Positions 17,698 to 26,346 of a stretch of 64,000 nt of DNA are shown one piece after another. The notes below the pieces were generated by a model that did no database searches, had not been told where the DNA came from, and was given only the letters and a program-made list of their open reading frames with translations. The position numbers and the translations under genes were made by a program. Location of the stretch: the NCBI GenBank assembly GCA_964601085.1, contig CAZRLN010000001.1, positions 1 to 64,000 on the forward strand, written 5' to 3'. Within the stretch, counting starts at the first letter, position 1, and each line of letters opens with the position of its first letter. The stretch is from UBA1444 sp964601085 (GTDB taxonomy: Bacteria; Bacillota; Negativicutes; UBA1444).

Positions 17698-19896
17698 ATG
17701 ACCAGCGAAAAGGCTCCGGACATTTCCGATATTCTTGCCAAGGTTCGCTCTTACCAGTCGGAAGCGGTTGTTCCGTTGCTGGAGAAGGCGTTTGCCGTGG
17801 CTTCGCGTGCGCATGAGGGTCAGCATCGGGTTTCCGGCGAAGACTACATCCACCATCCCCTGGGCGTGGCCCGGATCCTGGCGGAGCTGCAAATCGACGC
17901 CGACTCCATCGCGGCGGCATTGTTGCATGATGTCGTTGAAGACACCACCGTGACGCTGGAGCAGATCGAAAAGGATTTTGGCCGCGAGATTGCGGGACTG
18001 GTCGACGGCGTGACCAAACTGAGCCGGATTGAGTACAAGTCCAAAGAAGAACAACAGATGGAAAACTATCGCAAGATGTTTCTGGCGATGGCGAAAGATA
18101 TCCGGGTGGTTCTGATCAAACTGGCCGACCGGCTTCACAATATGCGCACGCTCAAGCCGATGGCGCCGGAGAAGCAGAAGAAGATCGCCCGGGAAACTAT
18201 GGAGATTTTTGCGCCGCTGGCGAATCGCCTGGGCATATCCAACATCAAATGGGAACTGGAAGATTTGGCGTTCCGCTATCTGGAACCGGAGAAGTATTAT
18301 GAATTGGTAGACCAGGTCCGGCAAAAGCGGCAGGAGCGGGAAGCTATCATCGAGGAAGCGATTGTGATTCTGCGGGAAAAGCTGCACGAAGTCGGCATCC
18401 AGGCGGAGATCGATGGCCGGCCGAAACACTTTTACAGCATATTTCGCAAAATGCAGCGGGACCACAAACAACTCAGTGAGATTTACGACTTGTCGGCGGT
18501 ACGGATCCTGGTTGATTCACTGAAAGAGTGCTATGGTGCTTTGGGGGTGGTCCACACTCTGTGGAAGCCGATTCCCAACCGGTTCAAGGATTTTATTGCC
18601 GTACCGAAATCCAACATGTATCAATCCCTGCACACGACAGTCATCGGAATCCAGGGGAAACCGCTGGAGATCCAGATCCGGACATACGAGATGCACCATG
18701 TCGCCGAGGTGGGCATCGCCGCCCACTGGAAGTACAAGGAAGGCGCCAAGGGACCGGGCAAGGGATTTGACGAGAAGCTGTCGTGGATGCGGCAACTGTT
18801 GGAATGGCATCAGGAACTGCGCGATCCGCGCGAATTCGTCGAATCGGTCAAACTTGACGTGTTCGCCGATGAGGTGTTCGTGTTCACGCCCAAGGGCGAC
18901 GTACTGGATTTACCGGCCGGCTCGGTGCCGCTGGACTTCGCCTACCGGGTGCATACCGACGTGGGGCACCGGTGCGTCGGGGCCCGGGTCAACGGCCGGA
19001 TGGTGCCGCTGGAAACCAAGCTGAACAATGGCGATATTGTCGAAGTCATTACCGCGAAGCAGGGAAATCCCAGCCGCGACTGGCTCAATATCGTCGCTTC
19101 GCCGGAAACGCGAAATAAAATCCGCAACTGGTTCAAGAAGGAAAAGCGGGAAGAGAATATCGTCAAAGGGCGCGAATGGCTGGAAAAAGACAGCAAGCGC
19201 CTGGGGTACGAGTGGAAAGAGTTGTCGAAAGGCGACCGGCTGGAAGATATCGCCCGCAAGATGAATTTCGCGAACGAGGAGGATCTGCTGGCATCGCTCG
19301 GTTTTGGCGGCGTGACGGTTCATGCCATCATGGTCAAGCTGATCGAGCTGTTTAAGAAAGAGCAAAAGGCCACGGCGCCGCCCGATCTGAGCCAGGTTCT
19401 GTCGGAGTTGAAGCCGAAGCGTTCCAAGAGCAAGGGGAGCCATGGCATTCTGGTGAAAGGCGAGAGCGGTCTGATGGTTCGTCTGGCCCGCTGCTGCAAC
19501 CCAGTGCCGGGCGACGTGATTGTCGGCTATATTACCCGGGGGCGGGGCGTTTCCGTGCATCGGGCGGATTGTCCGAACATTTCTTCCGAACCGGACGAGT
19601 TCGAGCGGATGATCGAGGTAGAATGGGATATCGGCGTCGACGACCTGTACAAGGTTACGATCGAGATTACGGCGCTGGATCGTCCGGGGATGCTGACCGA
19701 TATCATGATGGTTTTGGCCGAGCACAAGATTAACGCCAGCACGGTGAACGCCAAGACTTTCAAGGATAAGCGGGCCCTGATCAGCATGTGCATCGATACC
19801 AAAAATATAGGGCAACTGGAGAATATCATGGCGAAGATGAAGAGGGTCCGGGATGTGTTTGAAGTGCACCGGGCATCTTCGGTCACGGGAGGGTAA
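17698..19896 (+). CDS. rel: Bifunctional (p)ppGpp synthetase/hydrolase Rel
   Basis: Makes and degrades the stringent-response alarmone. Domains in order over 732 residues: an HD hydrolase with HPLGVARIL and HDVVEDT near 76, both intact; the synthetase with SNMYQSLHTTV near 305 and EIQIRTYEMHHVAEVGIAAHWKYKE; a TGS domain near 390-450 (VFVFTPKGDVLDLPAGS); a conserved-cysteine or zinc-finger region (LARCCNPVPGD); and a C-terminal ACT domain (EITALDRPGMLTDIM). Both activities should be present. It overlaps no gene and is followed after three bases by dtd, as in many Firmicutes. Confidence 0.96.
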   Translation: MTSEKAPDISDILAKVRSYQSEAVVPLLEKAFAVASRAHEGQHRVSGEDYIHHPLGVARILAELQIDADSIAAALLHDVVEDTTVTLEQIEKDFGREIAGLVDGVTKLSRIEYKSKEEQQMENYRKMFLAMAKDIRVVLIKLADRLHNMRTLKPMAPEKQKKIARETMEIFAPLANRLGISNIKWELEDLAFRYLEPEKYYELVDQVRQKRQEREAIIEEAIVILREKLHEVGIQAEIDGRPKHFYSIFRKMQRDHKQLSEIYDLSAVRILVDSLKECYGALGVVHTLWKPIPNRFKDFIAVPKSNMYQSLHTTVIGIQGKPLEIQIRTYEMHHVAEVGIAAHWKYKEGAKGPGKGFDEKLSWMRQLLEWHQELRDPREFVESVKLDVFADEVFVFTPKGDVLDLPAGSVPLDFAYRVHTDVGHRCVGARVNGRMVPLETKLNNGDIVEVITAKQGNPSRDWLNIVASPETRNKIRNWFKKEKREENIVKGREWLEKDSKRLGYEWKELSKGDRLEDIARKMNFANEEDLLASLGFGGVTVHAIMVKLIELFKKEQKATAPPDLSQVLSELKPKRSKSKGSHGILVKGESGLMVRLARCCNPVPGDVIVGYITRGRGVSVHRADCPNISSEPDEFERMIEVEWDIGVDDLYKVTIEITALDRPGMLTDIMMVLAEHKINASTVNAKTFKDKRALISMCIDTKNIGQLENIMAKMKRVRDVFEVHRASSVTGG

Positions 19897-19899
19897 TGG

Positions 19900-20349
19900 A
19901 TGCGGGCGGTGGTGCAGCGGACCGGTTGGTCCGAGGTGATGGTCGGCGGCGAATGCGTCGGCCGGGCCGGGTTCGGTCTGACGGTTCTGCTGGGCGTTGG
20001 GCGGGAAGACGATGCGGCCGATGCCGTAGTATTAGCGGAGAAGATATCCCATTTGCGGATTTTTGAAGATGAAGCCGGTAAGATGAACCGGTCGGTGCTG
20101 GATGTTTCCGGACAAGTTCTGGCGATTTCCCAGTTTACGTTATATGGCGATTGTCGAAAAGGCCGGCGGCCGAGCTTTGACACGGCGGCGTCGCCCGAAA
20201 CCGCCAGAATTCTGTATGAAAAGTTTGTCGATGCGTTGCGGGTCCAGGGCCTGAGCGTCGAATGCGGCAGATTCCAGGCGGAAATGAAGGTTACGCTGGA
20301 AAATCAGGGGCCGGTCACCATATTGCTCGACAGTAAAAAAAGTTTTTAG
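19900..20349 (+). CDS. dtd: D-aminoacyl-tRNA deacylase
   Basis: Removes D-amino acids and glycine mischarged on tRNA. The 149 residues begin MRAVVQRTGWSEVMVGGE and contain the catalytic signature LAISQFTLYGDCRKGRRPSF (SQFTLYG type), plus the second motif around the usual GPVTILLDS ending. It lies three bases after rel, the common rel-dtd pair. No anomaly is seen. Confidence 0.96.
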   Translation: MRAVVQRTGWSEVMVGGECVGRAGFGLTVLLGVGREDDAADAVVLAEKISHLRIFEDEAGKMNRSVLDVSGQVLAISQFTLYGDCRKGRRPSFDTAASPETARILYEKFVDALRVQGLSVECGRFQAEMKVTLENQGPVTILLDSKKSF

Positions 20350-20363
20350 CGGGAGGTTCATCG

Positions 20364-20984
20364 ATGAAAGTTTTACAACTGGAAGTCGGCAGTCTGGGAA
20401 CAAATTGTTATATCGCCTACTGTGAAAATACCAAAAAAGCCGTGATTATCGATCCGGGTGGCGACGCGGTGCGGATTCTCGCCCTGGTCAACCGGGAGGG
20501 GCTGGCGGTGGAGGCGATCATCAACACCCACGGCCATGCCGACCATGTCCTGGCCAATGTCAAAGTGCAAGAAGGAACCGGCGCGCCAATCTGGATCCAT
20601 AGCGCCGATGCGAATATGCTGGGCAGCGGTTCGCGCAATCTGTCGGCCTACATGGGCGCTTCCACCAGTTGCGGGGCGGCGGACCGGCTGCTGGCGGACG
20701 GCGAAGTGTTGACGATCGGCGATTTCACGTTGAAGGTGCTTCATACCCCGGGGCATACGCCGGGCGGGATCAGCCTGCTTGGCGACAAAGCCGTTTTTGT
20801 AGGCGACGCCCTGTTTGCCGAATCCATCGGTCGCACGGATTTTCCGGGCGGATCTTACAGTCAGCTGATCCAAAGCATCAAAACCAAACTAATGGTCCTG
20901 GACGACGATGTCAAGGCGTTCCCCGGGCATGGCCCGGCGACGACCATTGGTTGGGAACGCCGGCAGAATCCGTTTATCCAATGA
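20364..20984 (+). CDS. Metallo-beta-lactamase-fold hydrolase (glyoxalase II-like)
   Basis: A 206-residue zinc hydrolase of the YqgX/GloB-like group. Metal ligands are visible: THGHADHV (HxHxDH) near residue 57, LHTPGHTPGGISLL near 127, FVGDALFAESIGRTD and the final FPGHGPATTIGWER. These proteins hydrolyse thioesters such as S-lactoylglutathione or bacillithiol equivalents, but the real substrate is unknown. The ATG at 20364 follows GGGAGG. It belongs to the rel-dtd run. Confidence 0.92.
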   Translation: MKVLQLEVGSLGTNCYIAYCENTKKAVIIDPGGDAVRILALVNREGLAVEAIINTHGHADHVLANVKVQEGTGAPIWIHSADANMLGSGSRNLSAYMGASTSCGAADRLLADGEVLTIGDFTLKVLHTPGHTPGGISLLGDKAVFVGDALFAESIGRTDFPGGSYSQLIQSIKTKLMVLDDDVKAFPGHGPATTIGWERRQNPFIQ

Positions 20985-21013
20985 TTTAATGCTGGGAAAG
21001 TCAGGTGAGGAAA

Positions 21014-21463
21014 ATGGCCATTGACTTGGTCGACTTGCGGCGCAGATTCCGGGAAAAACAGTATAAGGTTACCCCGCAGCGGCAGAAAATCCTCCAGGTA
21101 TTCGCCGATCACCAGGAAGAACATCTGAGCGCGGAAGATGTGTATTCGCTGCTGCGGTCGGATGCGCCGGACATTGGACTCGCTACGGTCTACCGGACAC
21201 TGGAGATGCTGGAGGAATTGGGATTCTTGCACCGAATCGAGTTCGGCGACGGCAAAAGCCGGTATGAACTCGCGACCGGCGATTCGGCCCATTCGCATCA
21301 TCATCTGATTTGCTTGTCCTGCGGCGCGGTGACGGAGTTCGGCGATGATTTGATGGAAACGCTGGAGAGCTTTGTTTCCCGGACCGCGAATTTTCAGATC
21401 ACCGACCATCAGGTGAAGTTTTATGGCTATTGCGGCAAATGCCGGAGCGACAGTGAACGCTGA
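21014..21463 (+). CDS. Fur-family metal-responsive repressor
   Basis: A 149-residue regulator. The winged helix (VTPQRQKILQVF to GLATVYRTLEMLEELG) spans roughly 18-75. The dimerisation and metal domain has HSHHHLICLSCGAVTEF, and the C-terminus has CGKC, giving two CxxC pairs for structural zinc. Fur is favoured over PerR because the PerR Asp-His oxidation ligands are not clear, but Zur is possible. ATG at 21014 is close to GGTGAGG; the in-frame GTG at 21005 is an alternative. It overlaps the next gene. Confidence 0.88.
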   Translation: MAIDLVDLRRRFREKQYKVTPQRQKILQVFADHQEEHLSAEDVYSLLRSDAPDIGLATVYRTLEMLEELGFLHRIEFGDGKSRYELATGDSAHSHHHLICLSCGAVTEFGDDLMETLESFVSRTANFQITDHQVKFYGYCGKCRSDSER

Positions 21464-22658
21464 CCTTCCTTGGGGAATTTTAACCGGCGTGCGGCCGGCG
21501 AAGATCGTGCATCGCCTCCTGGACCACGGCGAAGCGCCGGACTCAATCCAGCGATATTTGCAGTCCCACTATGGGGTATCGGCCGGGAAAGCTTCGCTGT
21601 TGACGGAGGTGGCCGTCAACAATCGCCGCTTCGTGCCGACGCCGGCGGTTCACGAACAAGAGAACCGCATAGTATCGCTGTATATGGGGATTCCTTACTG
21701 CGCGTCCCGCTGTGTGTACTGCTCCTTTCCTTCGGCGTTGCTGCCGGCGGACGAGGGGCAGATTGTTTCCCTGCTGCAGGCGATTGGACAGGATATACAA
21801 GCTGTGGTAAAATTGTTGAGTACTTGTGGGCTATCGCCGCAATCACTGTATATTGGCGGCGGAACGCCCACCTGTCTGCCGGAAAAACAATTCGGACAGC
21901 TTCTGGGATGGATCCGTGACGCCTTTGACATTCCATCGATGAAGGAGTTTTCGGTGGAGGCGGGTAGACCCGACAGCATCGACGAAGCAAAACTGCGTTT
22001 GATGCGCGAGGCCGGGGTGACCCGCGTTAGCGTCAATCCCCAGACCTTGCAGCAACGAACGTTGGACCGCATCGGCCGCCGTCATCAGGCGGAGCAGACG
22101 TTCAGCGCCCTGCGGCTGGTGAGAAAGGCCGGGTTCCGGTTCGTGAACATGGACCTGATCGCCGGTCTGCCGGGAGAAACTCCCGCGGATCTGCAATCTT
22201 CCCTGGCGCAGGTATTGGCGCATCATCCTGAAAACATCACGGTGCATACCCTGGCGATCAAACGCGGGGCTGAGCTAAAGGACTGTTTCGACAGCGCTGG
22301 CTTGCCGGAACCACGGACGGTGCAGGAGATGGTGGAAATGTCGGCCGCCATGATCCGCGCCGGTGGTTGGTCGCCATACTACTTGTATCGACAAAAGAAC
22401 TCGCCGGGCAATATGGAGAATGTCGGGTATGCAAAACCCGGCGCCGAATGCATTTATAACATTGACATCATCGAGGAAAGACGGACGATTATCGGCATGG
22501 GACCATCCGCGGCTTCCAAGGCGGTATGTCCGGAGGAATGGCGGTTGGACAGCTGCCATTTCCCCAAAGACATTCCGACCTATGTGAATCGGATCGCCGA
22601 ATTGACTGCCAAACGGGATCAACTGATTACTAATCTTTTCAGCCGCAACGGAGGCTGA
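21453..22658 (+). CDS. hemZ: HemZ-like radical SAM coproporphyrinogen dehydrogenase, short N-terminus
   Basis: Radical SAM protein of the HemZ group, related to oxygen-independent coproporphyrinogen III oxidase. The [4Fe-4S] motif CASRCVYC places cysteines at 83, 87 and 90 of 401 residues. IGGGTPTCLPE, EAGRPDSIDE and the VSVNPQTLQQRTLDRIGR helix follow. It opens directly at LPWGILTGVRPAKIVHRLLD, which in most HemZ proteins is preceded by roughly 100 or more residues, so the N-terminal domain is missing. The GTG at 21453 has GGAG five bases upstream and overlaps the fur stop. Whether it makes haem or acts on another substrate is open. Confidence 0.85.
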   Translation: MNADLPWGILTGVRPAKIVHRLLDHGEAPDSIQRYLQSHYGVSAGKASLLTEVAVNNRRFVPTPAVHEQENRIVSLYMGIPYCASRCVYCSFPSALLPADEGQIVSLLQAIGQDIQAVVKLLSTCGLSPQSLYIGGGTPTCLPEKQFGQLLGWIRDAFDIPSMKEFSVEAGRPDSIDEAKLRLMREAGVTRVSVNPQTLQQRTLDRIGRRHQAEQTFSALRLVRKAGFRFVNMDLIAGLPGETPADLQSSLAQVLAHHPENITVHTLAIKRGAELKDCFDSAGLPEPRTVQEMVEMSAAMIRAGGWSPYYLYRQKNSPGNMENVGYAKPGAECIYNIDIIEERRTIIGMGPSAASKAVCPEEWRLDSCHFPKDIPTYVNRIAELTAKRDQLITNLFSRNGG

Positions 22659-22681
22659 AACAGCAATAGGGGGCGCCCAGC

Positions 22682-23947
22682 ATGTTGACCACAGGACCAC
22701 GGGGAACTCACGACATTACGCCGGGGGAAGTGAAAAATTGGCGCCGGGTGGAGGAAGCCGCCCGGAAGATTTGTGCGCTGTATCATTACGGCGAAATCCG
22801 GACGCCGATTTTTGAGCATACGGAGTTATTTTTGCGCGGCATCGGCGAAACCACCGATGTAGTGCAAAAAGAAATGTATACTTTTACCGACCGGGGCGGG
22901 CGCAGCGTAACCTTGCGGCCGGAAAACACCGCCGCTGTGGTGCGGTCCTATCTCGAACAGAAGCTGTATGCCGATTCCCAGGCGGCCAAACTGTTTTATA
23001 TCGGACCGATGTTCCGGTATGACCGGCCGCAGGCTGGGCGGCTCCGCCAGTTTCATCAGTTCGGCATCGAAGCTATCGGTCCGGTTGGCCCGTCGGTGGA
23101 TGCCGAGATTATACTGTTGGCGGTTCGATTTTTTGAAAGTCTGGGTCTGACCAATCTCAATCTGTTGATCAATTCGGTCGGCTGCCCGAAGTGCCGGCCG
23201 CAATACCGGCTCCTGTTGCAAGATTTTTTGCGGGATAAACAGGCGGACCTTTGTGAAAACTGTCAATCGCGCTTTGACCGCAATCCGATGCGGATTCTCG
23301 ACTGCAAGGAAGAGAAGTGCAACCGGTTGTCGGCTGGTGCACCGCAGATGGTGGATTGCCTGTGCGATGAATGCTCGGCCCATTTTGCCGGTTTGCAGCA
23401 ATATCTGAACGCGGCGGGAATCACTTATACGTTGAATCCGCGACTGGTCCGCGGATTGGATTATTATACGAAAACCGCTTTCGAGATCCAGTACCCTTCC
23501 CTGGGCGCCCAAAGCGCCATTTGCGGCGGCGGTCGCTATGACGGGCTGATCGAAGAATGCGGCGGTCCGGCGACCCCGGGCATCGGCTTCGCGATTGGGC
23601 TGGAACGGGTGCTTCTGGCCATGGAAAAGCAGGAACTGCTCGGTTCGGCGGAAGACACGCTACCGGTATGGGTCATCCCCATCGGGGCGGAGGCCATGTT
23701 ACCGGCGCTTTCGTTGTTGAACCAGCTGCGTGACGCAGGAATCGCTTCGGACATGGACCATGGCGGAAAGAGCCTGAAATCGCAAATGAAACAGGCGAAC
23801 CGGCTCGGCGCCCGAACGGTGGTCATGATTGGCGAGGAAGAAGCCCGCACCAATCAGGTCACGCTGAAAAATATGGAAACCGGTGAACAAATCCGGCTGT
23901 CGGCGATCGACGCGATCAATCAATTGAAACAGGAGATGAACGACTGA
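22682..23947 (+). CDS. hisS: Histidyl-tRNA synthetase
   Basis: Class II synthetase, 421 residues. Motif 1 and 2 regions are seen in GTHDITPGEVKNWRRVE and LFYIGPMFRYDRPQAGRLRQF. The histidine-binding loops GLDYYTKTAFEI and GGGRYDGL are present, with motif 3 as GIGFAIGLERVL, followed by an anticodon-binding alpha/beta domain. A cysteine-rich stretch (CPKCRPQ, CENCQSRF, DCKEEKC, CLCDEC) around residues 165-235 looks like the zinc-binding insertion found in some bacterial HisRS. It is followed by aspS with one base between, as in Bacillus. No T-box leader is present in the 23-base gap upstream. Confidence 0.96.
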   Translation: MLTTGPRGTHDITPGEVKNWRRVEEAARKICALYHYGEIRTPIFEHTELFLRGIGETTDVVQKEMYTFTDRGGRSVTLRPENTAAVVRSYLEQKLYADSQAAKLFYIGPMFRYDRPQAGRLRQFHQFGIEAIGPVGPSVDAEIILLAVRFFESLGLTNLNLLINSVGCPKCRPQYRLLLQDFLRDKQADLCENCQSRFDRNPMRILDCKEEKCNRLSAGAPQMVDCLCDECSAHFAGLQQYLNAAGITYTLNPRLVRGLDYYTKTAFEIQYPSLGAQSAICGGGRYDGLIEECGGPATPGIGFAIGLERVLLAMEKQELLGSAEDTLPVWVIPIGAEAMLPALSLLNQLRDAGIASDMDHGGKSLKSQMKQANRLGARTVVMIGEEEARTNQVTLKNMETGEQIRLSAIDAINQLKQEMND

Positions 23948-23948
23948 A

Positions 23949-25745
23949 ATGGATACATTGGCGGGAATGAAGAGGACTCATGCGTGCGGGGAACTCCGCG
24001 CCGAACATGCCGGAGCGGAAGTTGTGCTGTGCGGCTGGGTTTCACGGCAGCGGGATCATGGCGGACTGATTTTTGTTGACCTGCGGGACCGCTCCGGTAT
24101 TGTGCAGTTGGTCTTTTCTCCGGAGATCGATGCGACGGCTTTGACAAAAGCGGACGGAGTTCGGACTGAATATGTCATCAGTGTTCGGGGCAAAGTCCGG
24201 CTGCGTTCCGAGGATACAGTGAACTCCCTGATGGAAACCGGCGCCGTGGAGGTTTGCGGGCAAGAAATCCGTATTCTGAATCCGGCCAAAACTCCACCGT
24301 TTTATATTCAGGATAACGTCGACGTGGATGAGATTGTTCGTCTCAAGTACCGTTATCTGGATCTCCGGCGGCCGGAGATGCAACGTAACCTGATGCTGCG
24401 ACATCGTGTGGCGAAAGCTATGCGTGATTTCTTTGACCGACGGGATTTCGTCGAAGTGGAAACGCCGATGTTGACGAAAAGCACGCCGGAAGGTGCGCGG
24501 GACTATCTTGTCCCCAGCCGGGTCAACCCCGGCAAGTTTTATGCGTTGCCGCAATCCCCGCAGATTTTCAAGCAAATTCTCATGGTGGCCGGGATTGAGC
24601 GCTATTTTCAGATCGTCCGTTGCTTCCGGGACGAAGATTTGCGGGCGGATCGCCAACCGGAGTTCACTCAGCTCGACGTCGAGATGTCCTTTGTCGAGCG
24701 GGAGGATATCCTGTCCATCATGGAAACCATGATTGCGGAAATTTTCAAGACAGCCTTGGACGTGGACGTGCCGCTGCCGATGCAGCGACTCTCCTACGAC
24801 GAAGCCATGGACAAATATGGTTCGGATAAACCGGATCTGCGTTTCGGCATGGAGATATTTGATCTGTCGGACGCAATGCGCGGTTCCGATTTCAAGGTGT
24901 TTGAGGCGGTGCTGGCTGCCGGCGGCTGCATCAAAGGGATCAATGTGAAAGGCAATGCGGGAATTCCTCGCCGGGAACTCGATGGTCTGGTGAATTATGT
25001 CGGCCAGTACGGGGCCAAGGGGATGGCTTGGATCGGCTATACGGCGGAAGGCCTGAAATCCCAGATTTCGAAATTTTTCAGCGAGGAGCAGCTGGAAAAA
25101 ATCCGCCGGACCGCGCAGGCCGAAGAAGGTGATTTGGTGCTGATCGTCGCCGACAAGCCGAATGTGGCGGTCAACGCCATGGGACAGTTGCGGCTGGAAA
25201 TGGGGCGGCGGATGAACCTGATCGATCCCGATAAACTTTCGTTCGCCTGGGTGCTCGATTTCCCGATGTTTGAATATGATGAAGAAGAGAAACGGTTTGT
25301 GGCGATGCATCACCCCTTCACTTCGCCGCGGGACGAGGATCTTCAATATCTGGAGAGCGACCCGGGCCGGATCAAGGCCAAGGCGTATGATATGATTTTG
25401 AACGGCACCGAGATCGGTGGCGGCAGTATCCGAATCTTCCAGCGGGATGTCCAGGAAAAGGTGTTTAAAGCCATCGGGCTGTCGGATGAAGAGGCCAACG
25501 GCAAGTTCGGTTACTTGCTGGAAGCGTTCGATTACGGCACGCCGCCGCATGGCGGAATCGCCTTCGGTCTCGACCGCCTGATTATGTTGATGGCGAAACG
25601 GTCCTCCATCCGCGACGTCATCGCTTTCCCGAAAACGCAGAGCGCAACGGACCTCATGTCGCAAGCGCCTTCCGAAGTGGCCCTGCGCCAGTTGAAGGAA
25701 CTGTCGATTCGCACCGAAGTGGCGGCCAAGAAAACACCGAAGTAA
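23949..25745 (+). CDS. aspS: Aspartyl-tRNA synthetase
   Basis: Class II synthetase of the bacterial type, 598 residues. An N-terminal OB-fold (CGWVSRQRDHGGLIFVDLRDR) is followed by the catalytic core with FVEVETPMLTKSTPEGARD, QIVRCFRDEDLRADRQPEFT and FGLDRLIMLMAKR, and the inserted GAD domain lies between. ATG at 23949 gives a six-residue extension before MKRTHACGEL; the ATG at 23967 may be the true start. Directly downstream, beyond a separate promoter, lies the probable 6S RNA gene, matching the arrangement I recall for bsrA next to aspS in Bacillus subtilis. Confidence 0.96.
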   Translation: MDTLAGMKRTHACGELRAEHAGAEVVLCGWVSRQRDHGGLIFVDLRDRSGIVQLVFSPEIDATALTKADGVRTEYVISVRGKVRLRSEDTVNSLMETGAVEVCGQEIRILNPAKTPPFYIQDNVDVDEIVRLKYRYLDLRRPEMQRNLMLRHRVAKAMRDFFDRRDFVEVETPMLTKSTPEGARDYLVPSRVNPGKFYALPQSPQIFKQILMVAGIERYFQIVRCFRDEDLRADRQPEFTQLDVEMSFVEREDILSIMETMIAEIFKTALDVDVPLPMQRLSYDEAMDKYGSDKPDLRFGMEIFDLSDAMRGSDFKVFEAVLAAGGCIKGINVKGNAGIPRRELDGLVNYVGQYGAKGMAWIGYTAEGLKSQISKFFSEEQLEKIRRTAQAEEGDLVLIVADKPNVAVNAMGQLRLEMGRRMNLIDPDKLSFAWVLDFPMFEYDEEEKRFVAMHHPFTSPRDEDLQYLESDPGRIKAKAYDMILNGTEIGGGSIRIFQRDVQEKVFKAIGLSDEEANGKFGYLLEAFDYGTPPHGGIAFGLDRLIMLMAKRSSIRDVIAFPKTQSATDLMSQAPSEVALRQLKELSIRTEVAAKKTPK

Positions 25746-25759
25746 AGTCGCGATAGTGG

Positions 25760-25788
25760 TTGCCAGTTGCGGCGGAGTCTGATACACT
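25760..25788 (+). promoter_or_regulatory. Strong promoter of the putative 6S RNA
   Basis: TTGCCA (25760-25765), a 17-base spacer, then TACACT (25783-25788) with an extended TG at 25780-25781. No protein frame with a ribosome site follows, so it should drive a non-coding transcript starting near 25795. Confidence 0.7.
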
Positions 25789-25794
25789 CATAGT

Positions 25795-26043
25795 AGGGAA
25801 TATGAAACGCAGCAAAACCATGATTTTTCCCTGCTGTGTGCGTATACGTCCATTGTTTTGATCCAACACTTTCACCTTGGGAGCAATGTCTCTGATCGTT
25901 GCGTGGATGCCCCGCCTGGTTCGGGGATCATTACGCGGTCAGGCACGCACCCACCTGCCTGCGGCAGGTTCAAAACACGGATAGAAAACGGCACGGCGGG
26001 GGATAAAAAATAAGACTACCGAAAAGCGGTAGTCTTTTTCTTT
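25795..26043 (+). ncRNA. ssrS: Probable 6S RNA
   Basis: A transcript of about 215-250 nt with its own promoter and terminator and no open frame. I could fold it by eye. Closing stems: 25829-25838 with 25992-26001 (ten pairs, two G-U), 25849-25851 with 25979-25981, and GTTTTGA (25855-25861) with TCAAAAC (25970-25976). A large central bubble follows, with a small hairpin on its 3' side (ACCTGCC/GGCAGGT, 25953-25969). The apical stem is TCTGATC (25891-25897) with GGTCAGG (25937-25943), then GCGT/ACGC and CCCC/GGGG. A rod with a central bubble and a 3' bubble hairpin is the 6S RNA plan, and the site beside aspS fits Bacillus 6S-1. Not confirmed by a covariance model. Confidence 0.6.
26012..26043 (+). 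terminator. Intrinsic terminator of the putative 6S RNA
   Basis: AAGACTACCG (26012-26021) pairs perfectly with CGGTAGTCTT (26027-26036) around AAAAG, followed by TTTCTTTT. It lies 267 bases after the aspS stop, which suggests it serves the independent RNA. Confidence 0.9.
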
Positions 26044-26346
26044 TGAACCTAATTTTGCATGAATACTACGCGTTGATTTCAAGAACGATTTGCTGAGAAG
26101 GCGGTAGTGAGAGACAACCAAAATGAAACAAAGGTGGTATTATATAACTATTATAAAAAAAGCGGGGGCATATTCTAAATATCTAGTTGAGTGAATAAAT
26201 GCTTTCGTTACGACAGAGAATTATGATATAAGAGGAAGCGCTGATTATAGATTCCAAAGCGTTTTGGCAGTTTCGCTTCAATTTCGTTGAAATTGGTTTC
26301 CGCCTGGCAATAACGGAGTCCGAAATTCAATGGAAGGAGACTGGGC
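26044..26346. other. AT-rich intergenic region before the acyltransferase
   Basis: About 300 bases, visibly richer in A and T than the surroundings. Small hairpins lie at 26254-26267 (CCAAA/TTTGG) and 26279-26295 (CAATTTC/GAAATTG). A weak promoter, TTTCGT then TATAAG with an 18-base spacer, may lie near 26201-26230. I see no open frame with a ribosome site. The composition suggests recently acquired DNA. Confidence 0.45.

Noticed and set aside
26044..26140. T-box-like fragments (GAGAGACAACC and AAAGGTGGTAT) before the acyltransferase
   Set aside because: The T-box core needs a GGTGG followed by ACCGCG and upstream stem I loops; these are missing, and the downstream gene is not an amino-acid or tRNA gene.
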